Position numbers and translations under genes: made by a program
The notes under the pieces: model-generated
The model's input: only the letters and a program-made list of their open reading frames with translations
What the model was told of the DNA's origin: nothing
The model's database searches: none
Assembly: GCF_014203895.1 (NCBI RefSeq)
Contig: NZ_JACHJY010000002.1
Span: 682,001-746,000, forward strand
Source of the DNA: Streptomyces nymphaeiformis
GTDB taxonomy: Bacteria; Actinomycetota; Actinomycetes; Streptomycetales; Streptomycetaceae
DNA length: 64,000 nt
Direction of reading: 5' to 3'
Shown: in pieces, positions 1 through 8,184 of the stretch
Numbering within the stretch: the first letter of the stretch is position 1
Layout of the letters: the number at the start of each line of letters is the position of its first letter

Positions 1-1590
1 CTGGGGACGGCCGACGCGTCCAGCGGGAGGGTCCCCGCCGGGTTGCGGAGCAGGACGAAGGAGCGGGTTGCGATCTCCCGGGCGACCGCGGGGCCGTCCA
101 GGGGCGCGGGCCTCCGGCCGGCGGGCACGGCGGACGCCACGCCCTTGAGGAGCCCGAGGCGCGCGGCGAGCAGCAGGACGCGCCGTACGGCCGTGTCGAC
201 CGTCGCCTCCGGCACGCGCCCGTCCCGTACCGCGGCGGCCAGCGCCGGACCGAACACGGTCTGCGGCCCGGGCATGGCCACGTCCAGACCGCCTTCGATC
301 GCTCCGACGGTGTCACGGGCCGCCAGCCAGTCCGACACCACGACACCGTCGAAGCCCCACTCGTCGCGGAGGACCCCCGTCTGGAGGGCGCGGTGCTCGG
401 TCATGGTGGTGCCGTTGACGCCGTTGTACGCCGACATCAGCGCCCACGGGCGGGCGTCGCGGACGATCGCCTCGAACGGCGCGAGGTACAGCTCGCGCAG
501 GGCCCGCGCCGGGACACGGTTGTCGACCGTGAAGCGTTCGGTCTCGGCGTCGTTCGCGACGAAGTGCTTGACCGTGGCGGCGATCCCGCTCTCCTGGACC
601 CCGGTGACGTAGCCGGTGCCGATCCGGGCGGTGAGCAGCGGATCCTCCGAGTACGCCTCGAAGTGCCGGCCGCCCAGGGGGGAGCGGTGCAGGTTCACGG
701 TGGGCGCGAGCAGGACGTGGGCGCCCTTGCGGTGCGCCTCCTGGGCGAGGACCCGGCCGGCCCGGCGGGCCGGCGCCGGATCCCAGGTCGCGGCCAGCGC
801 GGTCGGGCTGGGCAGGCAGAGCGACGGGTCGCCGGCGCTCCAGGCCGCCCCGCGGACCCCCACGGGACCGTCCGACATGACGAGGGAGTCCAGGCCGATC
901 TCGGGCAGCCCGGGCAAGGTCCACAGGTCCTGCCCGGCGAGCAGGCGGGCCTTGGCGTCGAGGTCGAGACGGGCGAGCGCGGCCTCGACGACGCGGCCGT
1001 GGTCCCCCGGGAATCCGGTGTCGGGGGCGGACCGGGAGCGGACGAAGGCGACGGTCTCGGCCACCGGGTCCTCGAACCAACGGGCTTCTCCTGAGCCCGG
1101 GTTGAAGAAGCCGTGCGGCGCCCCCTCGTACTCGACGAGCCGGCAGGCGTTGCCGGCCGACCTCATGGCGTCGCGGAAGCGGCGGGCGTCGGCGATCGGG
1201 ACGAGTGCGTCCGCCGTTCCGTGGAGGACGAGTGCGGGCGGGGCGTCGTGCCCGACGAGGTGGAGGGGCGAGACCTCGGCAGCCGCCGGGCCGGACAGGC
1301 CGAGGAGACCGCGGAGCGCGTCACCGGGGTCACCCGGGGCGCACAGGTCGACGACCGGGTTGAACAGCACCAGTCCGGCGAGCGGCGGGTGGTCGGCCGG
1401 CGCGGTGAGCGCGGTGGTCAGGGCGAGCTGTCCGCCCGCGGAGCCCCCGGCGAGGAAGAGCGGGAGGTCCGGCGCGAGTCGCCGCACGTGCTCGACGGCG
1501 GCGCGGGCGTCGGCGAGGCAGTCGGCGAGGGTGTGGGCGTCAGGGCCGATCAGCCGGTAGCCGGCGCTCACCGGCTCGGGGGCCTCGTGC
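1..1590 (-). CDS. esterase / family-3 glycoside hydrolase fusion, partial at both ends
   Basis: One uninterrupted minus-strand frame, checked codon by codon from about 1085 down to 540, joins an alpha/beta-hydrolase (roughly 1590-1030) to a GH3 beta-glucosidase-like domain (about 1030 to the window edge). The esterase part shows the nucleophile elbow GGSAGG, the aspartate region HGTADALVP and the histidine in GAPHGFFNPGSGE. The GH3 part shows LVMSDGPVGVRG, KHFVANDAE, MSAYNGVNG and GFDGVVVSDW, whose aspartate is the usual GH3 nucleophile. The product would act on acylated beta-glucosides or similar plant-derived substrates (inference). The HGGG oxyanion-hole segment expected about 30 residues before GYRLIG is missing and no convincing start is visible, so the N-terminus looks lost. 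The GH3 C-terminal domain continues beyond position 1. Confidence 0.75.
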
Positions 1591-1698
1591 CGAATGGCCG
1601 GGTGTGGACTGCTTGGAGCGTCCGGAAGAGGACAGGCGCGCGGGTACCAGGCCGCCGGGACCGGCCGCGTGGGCCGATCCGAGCTCGGGAGAAGCACC

Positions 1699-1912
1699 GT
1701 GACTACCGCACGCGAGCTCACGACCCCCGACGCCACCTGCATCGGTGCCGACGACGACGCCGCCGAGAGCATGAGGACCATGGCCGAGCACGAAGTCCGC
1801 CGCCTGCCCGTGATCGACGGACACACCCTCGTCGGCTTCGTCGCCCGGGCCGACGTCGCCCGCTCCCTGCCCGACCCCAGGTCGGCGAACTCCTCGAAGC
1901 ACTCTCCCGCTG
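1699..1912 (+). pseudogene. CBS-domain protein, internally deleted and frameshifted
   Basis: A GTG start with a good ribosome-binding site (gggagaag) begins the N-terminus of a Streptomyces CBS-domain protein (VTTARELTTPDATCIGADDD). It jumps directly to the second CBS motif (MRTMAEHEVRRLPVIDGHTL), so most of the first CBS domain is missing. The junction lies in an IGADDD stretch that normally occurs at the start of both CBS domains, which suggests recombination between internal repeats. Near 1875-1878 the frame slips: the expected tail QVGELLEALS and a stop lie in the next frame, as if one C were lost from a C run. CBS pairs normally bind adenosine nucleotides; this remnant cannot form a pair. 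Confidence 0.7.
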
Positions 1913-1979
1913 ACACGCAAGCAAGGGCGGCCGGGAGAGAGTTCGGCACCCCATCCGTATTCGTCACCGAGGAGGCGTG

Positions 1980-2460
1980 ATGAAGGCCGTGACGTGGCAG
2001 GGCCGCCGCAAGATCGAGGTGGCAGACGTTCCGGATCCGCAGATCGTCGATCCCACGGACGCCGTGGTCGAAGTGACGACGACGGGATTGTGCGGATCGG
2101 ACCTGCATCTTTACGAGGTGCTGGGGCCGTTCCTGGACGCGGGGGGACGTTCTGGGGCACGAGCCGATGGGCGTCGTGGCCGAGGTGGGGCCGGACGTCC
2201 GGGAACTGAAGGTCGGGGACAGGGTCGTCGTACCGTTCAACGTGTCCTGCGGTGCCTGCTTCATGTGCGAGCGAGGTCTGCACTCACAGTGCGAGACGAC
2301 TCAGGTCCACGAGCACGGCAGCGGTGCGAGTCTCTTCGGCTACACCAAGCTCTACGGGCAGGTGCCCGGTGAGCAGGCCGAGTACTTGCGCGTCCCCTTC
2401 GCCGACACCCTCCCGATCCGGGTTCCGGACGGCCCCCCGGACGAGCGGTTCGTGTACCTG
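1980..2460 (+). pseudogene. zinc-dependent alcohol/formaldehyde dehydrogenase fragment
   Basis: After a clear ribosome-binding site (gaggaggcg) an ATG opens the GroES-like domain of a zinc-dependent medium-chain dehydrogenase: GLCGSDLH carries the catalytic-zinc cysteine, and the structural-zinc cysteines are in NVSCGACFMCERGLHSQC. A run of six G at 2141-2146 shifts the frame. The continuation (DVLGHEPMGVVAEVGPDV, GDRVVVPFN) is in the next frame. Homology stops near 2450 at ERFVYLS, before the Rossmann NAD-binding half, and the sequence passes straight into a transposase-like tail. The gene is therefore both frameshifted and cut to about 40% of its usual length. Confidence 0.7.
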
Positions 2461-2664
2461 TCGGAGGAGGGCTACGTCATCGACCCCGAGGACCTGGCCC
2501 ACATCTCGCCGTACCCGACCGAGCACGTCCGCCGCTTCGGCGAGTACTCCACCCATGAGCTCGACCTCGTGCCCGAGGCGTACGACCCGCATCCGGACGT
2601 CGGCTTCAGCCCGCTGCGCGGTGACGTCCCGCGCACGCCGGGCGGCTACGGTCAGGCGGCCTGA
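2448..2664 (+). pseudogene. C-terminal tail of a Tn3-family transposase
   Basis: In frame with the second half of the dehydrogenase fragment, about 70 residues resemble the C-terminus of Tn3-family TnpA: an alternation of DPEDLAHISPY, HVRRFGEYSTHEL and PEAYDPHPDVGFSPLRGD before a stop at 2662-2664. Tn3 transposases commonly end with a 'ARLSP...H(I/L)...GRYSF' segment, and actinobacterial members have a similar FGEYSTHEL variant. No terminal repeat of a Tn3 element was recognised nearby. The assignment rests on recalled family consensus and is moderate only. Confidence 0.45.
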
Positions 2665-2754
2665 CCACCCGTGTCATGTCGCTACTCCAGCGGCCACGCG
2701 ATGCACACGGACTCTTCCATGCCACGCGGAAGGCTCCTGGCACCTACTCCCCGG

Positions 2755-4005
2755 TCATCTCGTCGCTTCCGCAGCAACGCCCGGCTGCGGCCGGGTCCGC
2801 ATGCCCCAGCGGGCAAGAGATGGGCCGGCAGCACCCAGCATTGCGAAGAACAACGCCAGCAGCAGCCAGCCCGCCGTGCCGAGGCCCAGCACCACCGTGG
2901 TGAGGATCGCGGGGGCAAGAGCCTGGCCCGCGTTGAAGCCGAGGCCGAGGACACCTTGGTACTGGCCCTGGGCATGGTCAGGGGCAAGAGCGAAACCCAG
3001 GGCGAAGCACGCCGAGGACTCCCAGACCTCTCCCAGGCTATGGACGAAGATCGCCGCCAGGACCAGTCCTGCTGCCGCCCAGACAGGGGCGTACGCCGCC
3101 AGCGCCATCATCGGACAGCTGACGAGGAAGAGCAGCCCCGCAGTGCGAAACGCCCTGCCGCCGTCGTACGGGGTCTCGATACGGGAGCCGATCCTGGTCT
3201 GCATCAGTACGCAGAAGGCGGAATTGACTCCGAACAGCGCGGCCACCGCCCAACGCGGCGTTTCGGTGTGCTGGGAGATCCAGATCGGCAGGAGCAGGGA
3301 GACCACCGGGTACTGCAGTCCCATGGCCCCGTAGAGGGCGGTGAACGTCAGGAACGGACGGTCCGCGAAGACGAGCCAGCGCCGCTGCCGCGGCGGCGCT
3401 GCCAGCACCGGATAGCGGGGCAGCAGAAGCAGAAGCACCGCGCACAGGGCGAAGCTCGCCGCGTTGCCGAGAATCAGCGTGACATAGGCGCCGCGGGTGT
3501 CCGCGGCCAGCGCCAGCCCGGCACCCACCGTTCCCAGGATGACGCCCAGGTTGACGAAGGTGCGCAGCTTCGCCCGGAACATGGCCGGTCGCTCACCCCC
3601 GACCCGGGCCACCAGAGCCCCCCACGCCGCTCCTCCGACCGCCGCGGCGATCTGGTCGACCGTGGCGATGACCGTGAGCGCGGCCCAGCTCTCGACGAGG
3701 ACGAGGGCCGCCATCGATACCGCCTGGACCGCGAGGGCCAGCGTCATGATCACGCGTGCGCCGCGCCGGTCAGCGAGATGACCCCCAGGTATCCCCGCGC
3801 ACAAGCCGATCACTCCGGCGATGGTGAGCGCGGTGCCCACCTGCACCGCAGGCAGGCCCACGACCAAGGTGAAATAGAGCGCCGACGCCGCGTTGAACAG
3901 ACCATTGCCGACCCGGTTGACGAAACTGGCGGCGACCAGCACGCGCTCCGGCCCACTGTCCCCCGCCATCCGGCCTATTCGACCTGCTAAACCGCCCTTG
4001 ATCAT
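2755..4005 (-). CDS. MFS transporter
   Basis: A 416-residue polytopic membrane protein with about twelve hydrophobic segments and the MFS inter-helix motif GGHLADRRGARV after the second segment, a standard length for a drug-efflux-type MFS protein. It would sit in the cytoplasmic membrane and export a small molecule with proton antiport; the substrate cannot be read. The start ATG at 4005 has only a weak ribosome-binding site, and an in-frame ATG lies 12 residues further in (MAGDSGPERV), so the N-terminus could be shorter. The gene stands alone, converging on the preceding transposase remnant. Confidence 0.85.
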   Translation of the reverse strand: MIKGGLAGRIGRMAGDSGPERVLVAASFVNRVGNGLFNAASALYFTLVVGLPAVQVGTALTIAGVIGLCAGIPGGHLADRRGARVIMTLALAVQAVSMAALVLVESWAALTVIATVDQIAAAVGGAAWGALVARVGGERPAMFRAKLRTFVNLGVILGTVGAGLALAADTRGAYVTLILGNAASFALCAVLLLLLPRYPVLAAPPRQRRWLVFADRPFLTFTALYGAMGLQYPVVSLLLPIWISQHTETPRWAVAALFGVNSAFCVLMQTRIGSRIETPYDGGRAFRTAGLLFLVSCPMMALAAYAPVWAAAGLVLAAIFVHSLGEVWESSACFALGFALAPDHAQGQYQGVLGLGFNAGQALAPAILTTVVLGLGTAGWLLLALFFAMLGAAGPSLARWGMRTRPQPGVAAEATR

Positions 4006-4132
4006 GGACCGCAGGCTAGCAGGGTCGCAGAACCCGCCGCAGTCGTACGAAGACCGGGTGCCCTAACGGCGACGTAGGCCCCCGACGCGTGTTCCATCCT
4101 CTGAAGGCCGGTGTCGGCAAACGATGGCACCC

Positions 4133-4918
4133 TCAGCGGATCGGTGGGCGCATCGACCGCTGCGCGACGTCCTCGATCGCGGCCGCCACGAGCCCGGCGT
4201 CCCGGGTGAGGACCCGCGCCTGGTCGCTGCCCGTCGTGCCGAACAGGGTCACCTGGTCATTGCGGGCCGCGGCCTTCGCGACGGCGGCGCGGATCGTGTG
4301 TGCCTGCCGACCAGGGGCACCGGAGTGCTCGCCGTGTCCGACGACGAACGCCGTCGGGCAGCGCAGGGCCGCGAGGTCGGCCTCCAGCCCGCCGTTGACC
4401 TCGTCCGTCCCGATGACGACGTCGGCGGCCTCCAGCGGGGTCATCCGGGCCGAACGGCCGAGGAGGGCCAGGACGGGTGTGACCGGTCCGAGTCGGCGGA
4501 ACCGCTCACGTACGCGCCGCCTTTCCTCCTCGTCCAGCAGGGAGACCGGGTAGGCGCCGTCCACGAGCACCAGCCCTCCGATCAGGTCCGGGCATTCGGC
4601 GGCGCAGCACACGGCGATCGTCGCCCCGTGGGACCAGCCGACCAGGATCGGCCGGTCGAGCCCCGTCGCCTCGATCACGCGGTCGACGTCGTCGATCGCC
4701 GCCCGCAGCGAACAGTCCGCGGACGTGCCCGAGCGTCCGCGTGCCCGCGCGTCGAAGGTGACGGTGCGATGCGTCCCGCCGAGCCGGGCGAGGACGCGCC
4801 GCCAGCTCCGCCGGGTGGCGAAGCCTCCGTTCAGGAACAGCAGCGGCGGTTCCGCGCCGGGGGTGTCGACGCCGCGGAGACGTGTGTCGGGAGCCTCGAC
4901 CGTGAACTCTCTTGACAT
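4133..4918 (-). CDS. alpha/beta-fold hydrolase
   Basis: A 261-residue alpha/beta hydrolase. The nucleophile elbow GWSHGAT is near residue 94, the oxyanion region NGGFATRRSW near residue 30, and LVLVDGAYP follows the elbow as in esterases and haloperoxidase-like enzymes. The catalytic histidine is not obvious in the C-terminal part. A purine-rich ribosome-binding site (gaaaga) precedes the ATG. It lies 60 bp downstream of an MFS exporter on the same strand, so the two may be co-transcribed. Substrate unknown. Confidence 0.8.
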   Translation of the reverse strand: MSREFTVEAPDTRLRGVDTPGAEPPLLFLNGGFATRRSWRRVLARLGGTHRTVTFDARARGRSGTSADCSLRAAIDDVDRVIEATGLDRPILVGWSHGATIAVCCAAECPDLIGGLVLVDGAYPVSLLDEEERRRVRERFRRLGPVTPVLALLGRSARMTPLEAADVVIGTDEVNGGLEADLAALRCPTAFVVGHGEHSGAPGRQAHTIRAAVAKAAARNDQVTLFGTTGSDQARVLTRDAGLVAAAIEDVAQRSMRPPIR

Positions 4919-4978
4919 GGAAGGTCTTTCGTGACTGAGGAGGGGAGGGCCGGCTCGTACGTCGGTGACCGGTGGCGG

Positions 4979-6169
4979 TCACGCCCGGCGCGCGCTCCGG
5001 ACGGCCAGGGAGGTGAGGAGCGTGAGGACGGCACCGAGGGCCAGGACACCGTTGAGGGACAGGCGGTCGGCGACGACTCCGCCGAGGAGCGCACCGAGCG
5101 CGATGGCCAGATTGAACACCGCGGTGTTCAGCGCCGTGGCGGCCTCGGCCGACGCCGGCGCCGACTTGAGGATCCAGGTCTGCACGCCCACCGGGACCCC
5201 GCCGAATCCCAGGCCCCACACGATCAGCAGGATCGCCCCGCCGACCGGGGTGCGGCCCGCGAGGGGGAACACCGCCAGAACCAGGGCGAGTACGGTCCCC
5301 ACGGTGACGACGGTGGCCCGGACGTCGCGCTCCGCCGCCGCACCGGCGAGGAAGTTGCCCACGATGCCGGCCACGCCGAAGCCGAGCAGGAGCGGGCCGA
5401 TCATGCCCGCGTCGAACCCGGACACGTCCCGAAGGATCGGGCTGACGTAGGTGAAGGCGGCGTAGTGACCGCTCACCAGGAGGAAGGTGGCGGCGACACC
5501 GGCGCGCACGACGGGGTTGTGGAACTGCTCCGGCAGCGTGCGCAGCCGGACCGCCCGTTCTGCGGGCAGGGACGGCAGCAGCCAGAGCAGCGCGGCGAGG
5601 ACGAGGAGGCCGAGTCCGCCCACGGCGGCGAAGGCGACGCGCCAGTCCGCGAGCGCGCCGATCAGCGTCCCGGCGGGAACGCCCAGGACGTTGGCGGCGG
5701 TCGCCCCGCCGAAGACGATCGACACGGCACGAGGGACGTGGCGCTCCGGAACCAGGCGGACGGCGAGCCCCGCGGCCAGCGCCCAGAACCCGCCGATGCT
5801 GACGCCGACCAGGAAGCGCGACGCCAGCAGGACCGCGAAGTCGGGTGCCAGGGCCGACAGCCCGTTCGCCGCCACCATCAGGACGATGAGGCCGAGCAGG
5901 ACGGCCCGGCGGTCCGCGCGCCGGATCGCGACGGGAAGCAACGGTGCCGTGACGGACGCGACCAGTCCGGGGACGGTCACCATCAGCCCCGCCGTCCCCT
6001 CAGAGACACCGAGGGTTCCGCCGATCAGCGGAAGGAGTCCGACGGGCAGGGACTCGACGGTGACGAGGGCGAAGGTGCCGACGGCCATGGCCACGACGGC
6101 GAGCCATCTTCTGGCAGGGACACGATCCCTGTCCCCTGACAGGGGCAGGGGAGGGGCGGCGACACTCAT
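4979..6169 (-). CDS. MFS transporter, DHA1 (AraJ/YdhP-like) type
   Basis: About 396 residues with twelve predicted membrane segments and the pattern of the 12-TM DHA1 family of sugar and drug exporters (FLVGVSIGGFWALAAGLA, RHVPRAVSIVFGG, LNTAVFNLAIALGALLGG). The ATG at 6169 is preceded by ggag at good spacing, so it is preferred over a TTG four codons upstream at 6181. Probably exports sugars, sugar phosphates or drugs by proton antiport. The upstream SgcJ-like gene on the same strand ends at 6222, so these genes may form one transcription unit with the hydrolase at 4133. Confidence 0.85.
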   Translation of the reverse strand: MSVAAPPLPLSGDRDRVPARRWLAVVAMAVGTFALVTVESLPVGLLPLIGGTLGVSEGTAGLMVTVPGLVASVTAPLLPVAIRRADRRAVLLGLIVLMVAANGLSALAPDFAVLLASRFLVGVSIGGFWALAAGLAVRLVPERHVPRAVSIVFGGATAANVLGVPAGTLIGALADWRVAFAAVGGLGLLVLAALLWLLPSLPAERAVRLRTLPEQFHNPVVRAGVAATFLLVSGHYAAFTYVSPILRDVSGFDAGMIGPLLLGFGVAGIVGNFLAGAAAERDVRATVVTVGTVLALVLAVFPLAGRTPVGGAILLIVWGLGFGGVPVGVQTWILKSAPASAEAATALNTAVFNLAIALGALLGGVVADRLSLNGVLALGAVLTLLTSLAVRSARRA

Positions 6170-6221
6170 GGGGTGCTCCAAGCGAGAGGGGGTGGGCCGG
6201 AGGGCCCGGCGAGAAGGTGGT

Positions 6222-6767
6222 TCAGCCGACGGCGAGGGCGTCGGACTCGATGGCCGTGGTGTCCTGGGCGACGGAGATGAGCCATCGACCGTCGGACTTC
6301 GTCAGGACGTACAGGGAGGTGTCCGGCGCGACAGCGGGGAGTGTCGTCACGAGGGAGGCCCAGAGGCGCACGTCGGCGCTGGAACCTCGGCAGCCGCTCG
6401 ACGGGCCCGACGCGCCGGGCCTGCGGAGCAGGTCGTCGAGAAGCTCCCCGTCGCGGGTCACCGGCCGCTGCCTGATCTTGACCGCGGCCACGTCGGGGCG
6501 GAGGAAGTGGATGTACTCGGTCTCGTACGTGGAGGTCAGCGGCTGCCCGGCCGTGTCGGGCAGCATCCGGCGGAAGAACGCGCCGATCTCCTCGATGCCC
6601 GTCACCGGTGCCTTGTACGGGACGGACCAGAGGGCATCGGGCCGGAACAGCTCGACGAACGCGTCCGGCAGCGCGTTCTGCTGGGCGTGCTCGACCTCGG
6701 CGACCAGCGCCACGATGGCGTCCACGTCCTCCGGGGGCACGTCCACGCCGGCGAGTCGTGGCTTCAT
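6222..6767 (-). CDS. SgcJ/EcaC-like (SnoaL/NTF2-fold) protein
   Basis: A 181-residue protein with a good ribosome-binding site (gaggaga) before the ATG at 6767. The opening (DAIVALVAEVEHAQQN, then LFRPDALWSVPY and IGAFFRRMLPD) matches the cystatin/NTF2-like cone fold of SgcJ/EcaC proteins, described as small proteins near oxidoreductases or as ketosteroid-isomerase-like domains. No catalytic residue pattern is certain. It heads a possible transcription unit with the MFS exporter downstream. A tandem-repeat region lies just upstream of its start. Confidence 0.65.
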   Translation of the reverse strand: MKPRLAGVDVPPEDVDAIVALVAEVEHAQQNALPDAFVELFRPDALWSVPYKAPVTGIEEIGAFFRRMLPDTAGQPLTSTYETEYIHFLRPDVAAVKIRQRPVTRDGELLDDLLRRPGASGPSSGCRGSSADVRLWASLVTTLPAVAPDTSLYVLTKSDGRWLISVAQDTTAIESDALAVG

Positions 6768-6919
6768 GAGAGGTCTCCTCAGGGGGGTCTCGATTTTGCT
6801 GGCCCAGGGGTCGGCCGGGGACGCGGTGACCAGGGGGCGTCGTGGCGGTCGTGCAGGTCTGCGGGCGGGGGGCGTAGCGAGGTCGGGGAGCCCCTGGGGG
6901 GCCGTGTCGTCGTAGCCGC

Positions 6920-7110
6920 GCCGGATCGGCACGACACCGCTGGCGGGGGCGGTCGAGGTCCGCGATGCGGCGGTCCGGCCTGATCGGCAGGAGACCGCTG
7001 GCGGGGGCGGTCGAGGTCCGTGATGCGGGACGGTCCGGCCCGATCGGCAGGAGAGCGCTGGCAGGGTCCGCCCAAGTCCGCGACGTGAGGCGGCCCTGCC
7101 CGATCGCACG
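6920..7110. repeat. three tandem ~59-bp imperfect repeats plus a partial fourth
   Basis: Units begin near 6920, 6978, 7038 and 7098 with a gcc-x-gatcggca core, giving periods of 58, 60 and 60 bp. Copies 1 and 2 are nearly identical in their ggcgggggcggtcgaggtcc half; copy 3 has drifted and copy 4 is partial. Each core carries a GATCGG/CCGATC-like half-palindrome. The array fills part of the 583-bp gap (6768-7350) between the start of the SgcJ-like gene and the 3' end of the hydrolase gene. It has no spacer variation, so it is not a CRISPR array. I see no gene in the rest of the gap. Confidence 0.8.
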
Positions 7111-7350
7111 CACCGGACGCCCCGTCCTGATCCGGCGCGAATTGTCAGGCAGGCCCGTCAGCCACCTCCTAGCGCCGGCCGGCTGCCGGTCCCGGCAGCC
7201 GTACGTCGTACGGGCGCGCCCTGTCGGGCCGCTCCCTCGCCCGTCGCGGCGTCCACGAGCGGCGAGACCTGCCCTCCTCCGGGTGCGGCCGCCGAACCCG
7301 GGCCGAGGGCGACCGGGACACCGTCCGTCCGGCAGCGGCGAGCGACCCGG

Positions 7351-8004
7351 TCACGACGCGTCCCGTTCCGTGCCGCGGACGGCGCCGTCGCGGCCCATGC
7401 CGACGCCCCGGCCCCACGCGCCCCCATGGGCGTGCAGGATGGCCTCGACGGCTGCGTGCGTCTCCTCACCGGCCCAGTCGCGCTGGAACTCGCCGAGCAG
7501 CTGGAGCCAGGTGAGCGGGACGCCGCCGGCCTGAGTGACGCGCTGGAGGCCCAGCTGGTGGGCCTCCGCGCTGGTACCGCCGGACGCGTCGGCGACCACG
7601 TACACCTCGCGCCCCTCCTCCAGCGCGGACAGCGCGGGCAGGACGACGCCGACCTCGGACCACAGGCCGGCGATGATGATCTGCCGGCGGCCGGTGGCCA
7701 GCACCGCGTCCCGCACCCCCCTGTCGGCCCAGGCGTTGATGAGGGTGCGGGAGATGACCCGGCGGTCCCGGAAGACGTCGGTGAGCTCCTGGAGGAGCGT
7801 CCCCCCGAACGCCTCCGGGGCGATGCCGGTGAGAACGGTCGGGACGCCGAACGCGTTCGCGGTCCTGGCCAGGCCCGCCACGTTGTTGCACAGCGTCTCG
7901 CGCTCGCCGGAGGAGCCGCCGGCCAGCATCCGCGGCTGGTGGTCGATCAGGACCAACACGCTCTCGTGCGGGCTGAGCAGGGTCTTGTACGCGTGCGAGG
8001 ACAT
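7351..8004 (-). CDS. YcaC-like isochorismatase-family hydrolase, cysteine missing
   Basis: A 217-residue protein of the isochorismatase superfamily, YcaC-like branch. The catalytic aspartate region LVLIDHQPRM is near residue 20, and GLWSEVGV, EVYVVADASGGTS and VPLTWLQLL follow in the usual order. In YcaC-like enzymes the corresponding segment is GLWTEVCV with a nucleophilic cysteine; here that cysteine reads as glycine, so ordinary amidohydrolase activity is doubtful. The ATG at 8004 has a clear ribosome-binding site (agaggga); upstream in-frame starts lack one. The tail after HAHGGAWGRG is glycine- and arginine-rich and probably flexible. Confidence 0.8.
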   Translation of the reverse strand: MSSHAYKTLLSPHESVLVLIDHQPRMLAGGSSGERETLCNNVAGLARTANAFGVPTVLTGIAPEAFGGTLLQELTDVFRDRRVISRTLINAWADRGVRDAVLATGRRQIIIAGLWSEVGVVLPALSALEEGREVYVVADASGGTSAEAHQLGLQRVTQAGGVPLTWLQLLGEFQRDWAGEETHAAVEAILHAHGGAWGRGVGMGRDGAVRGTERDAS

Positions 8005-8184
8005 CGGTCCCTCTTTCCGTGCCGGGGAGATCGGATGGTGCGGCGACAGGAAGAGCTTCCGACGAGGGGACCCACCCCGTGACGACGCGATCACGTGATC
8101 GGAACCGCGGGGACACGTGATCCCTAAGGCCGTCCGCGGGGGATCCTGGTTAGAGCGTGCCCCGGAACCGAGGGTCCGGTCAGG

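Noticed and set aside
1699..2460. Frameshifts in homopolymer runs as simple sequencing errors
   Set aside because: Possible for the single-base slips, but the CBS internal deletion and the loss of the dehydrogenase NAD half are structural, so these loci are treated as pseudogenes regardless.
2671..3990. 439-codon plus-strand frame opposite the first MFS gene
   Set aside because: Gln/Arg-rich shadow; the minus strand has clear membrane segments.
6920..7110. CRISPR array
   Set aside because: The repeats are contiguous with no unique spacers, and no cas genes are in the window.
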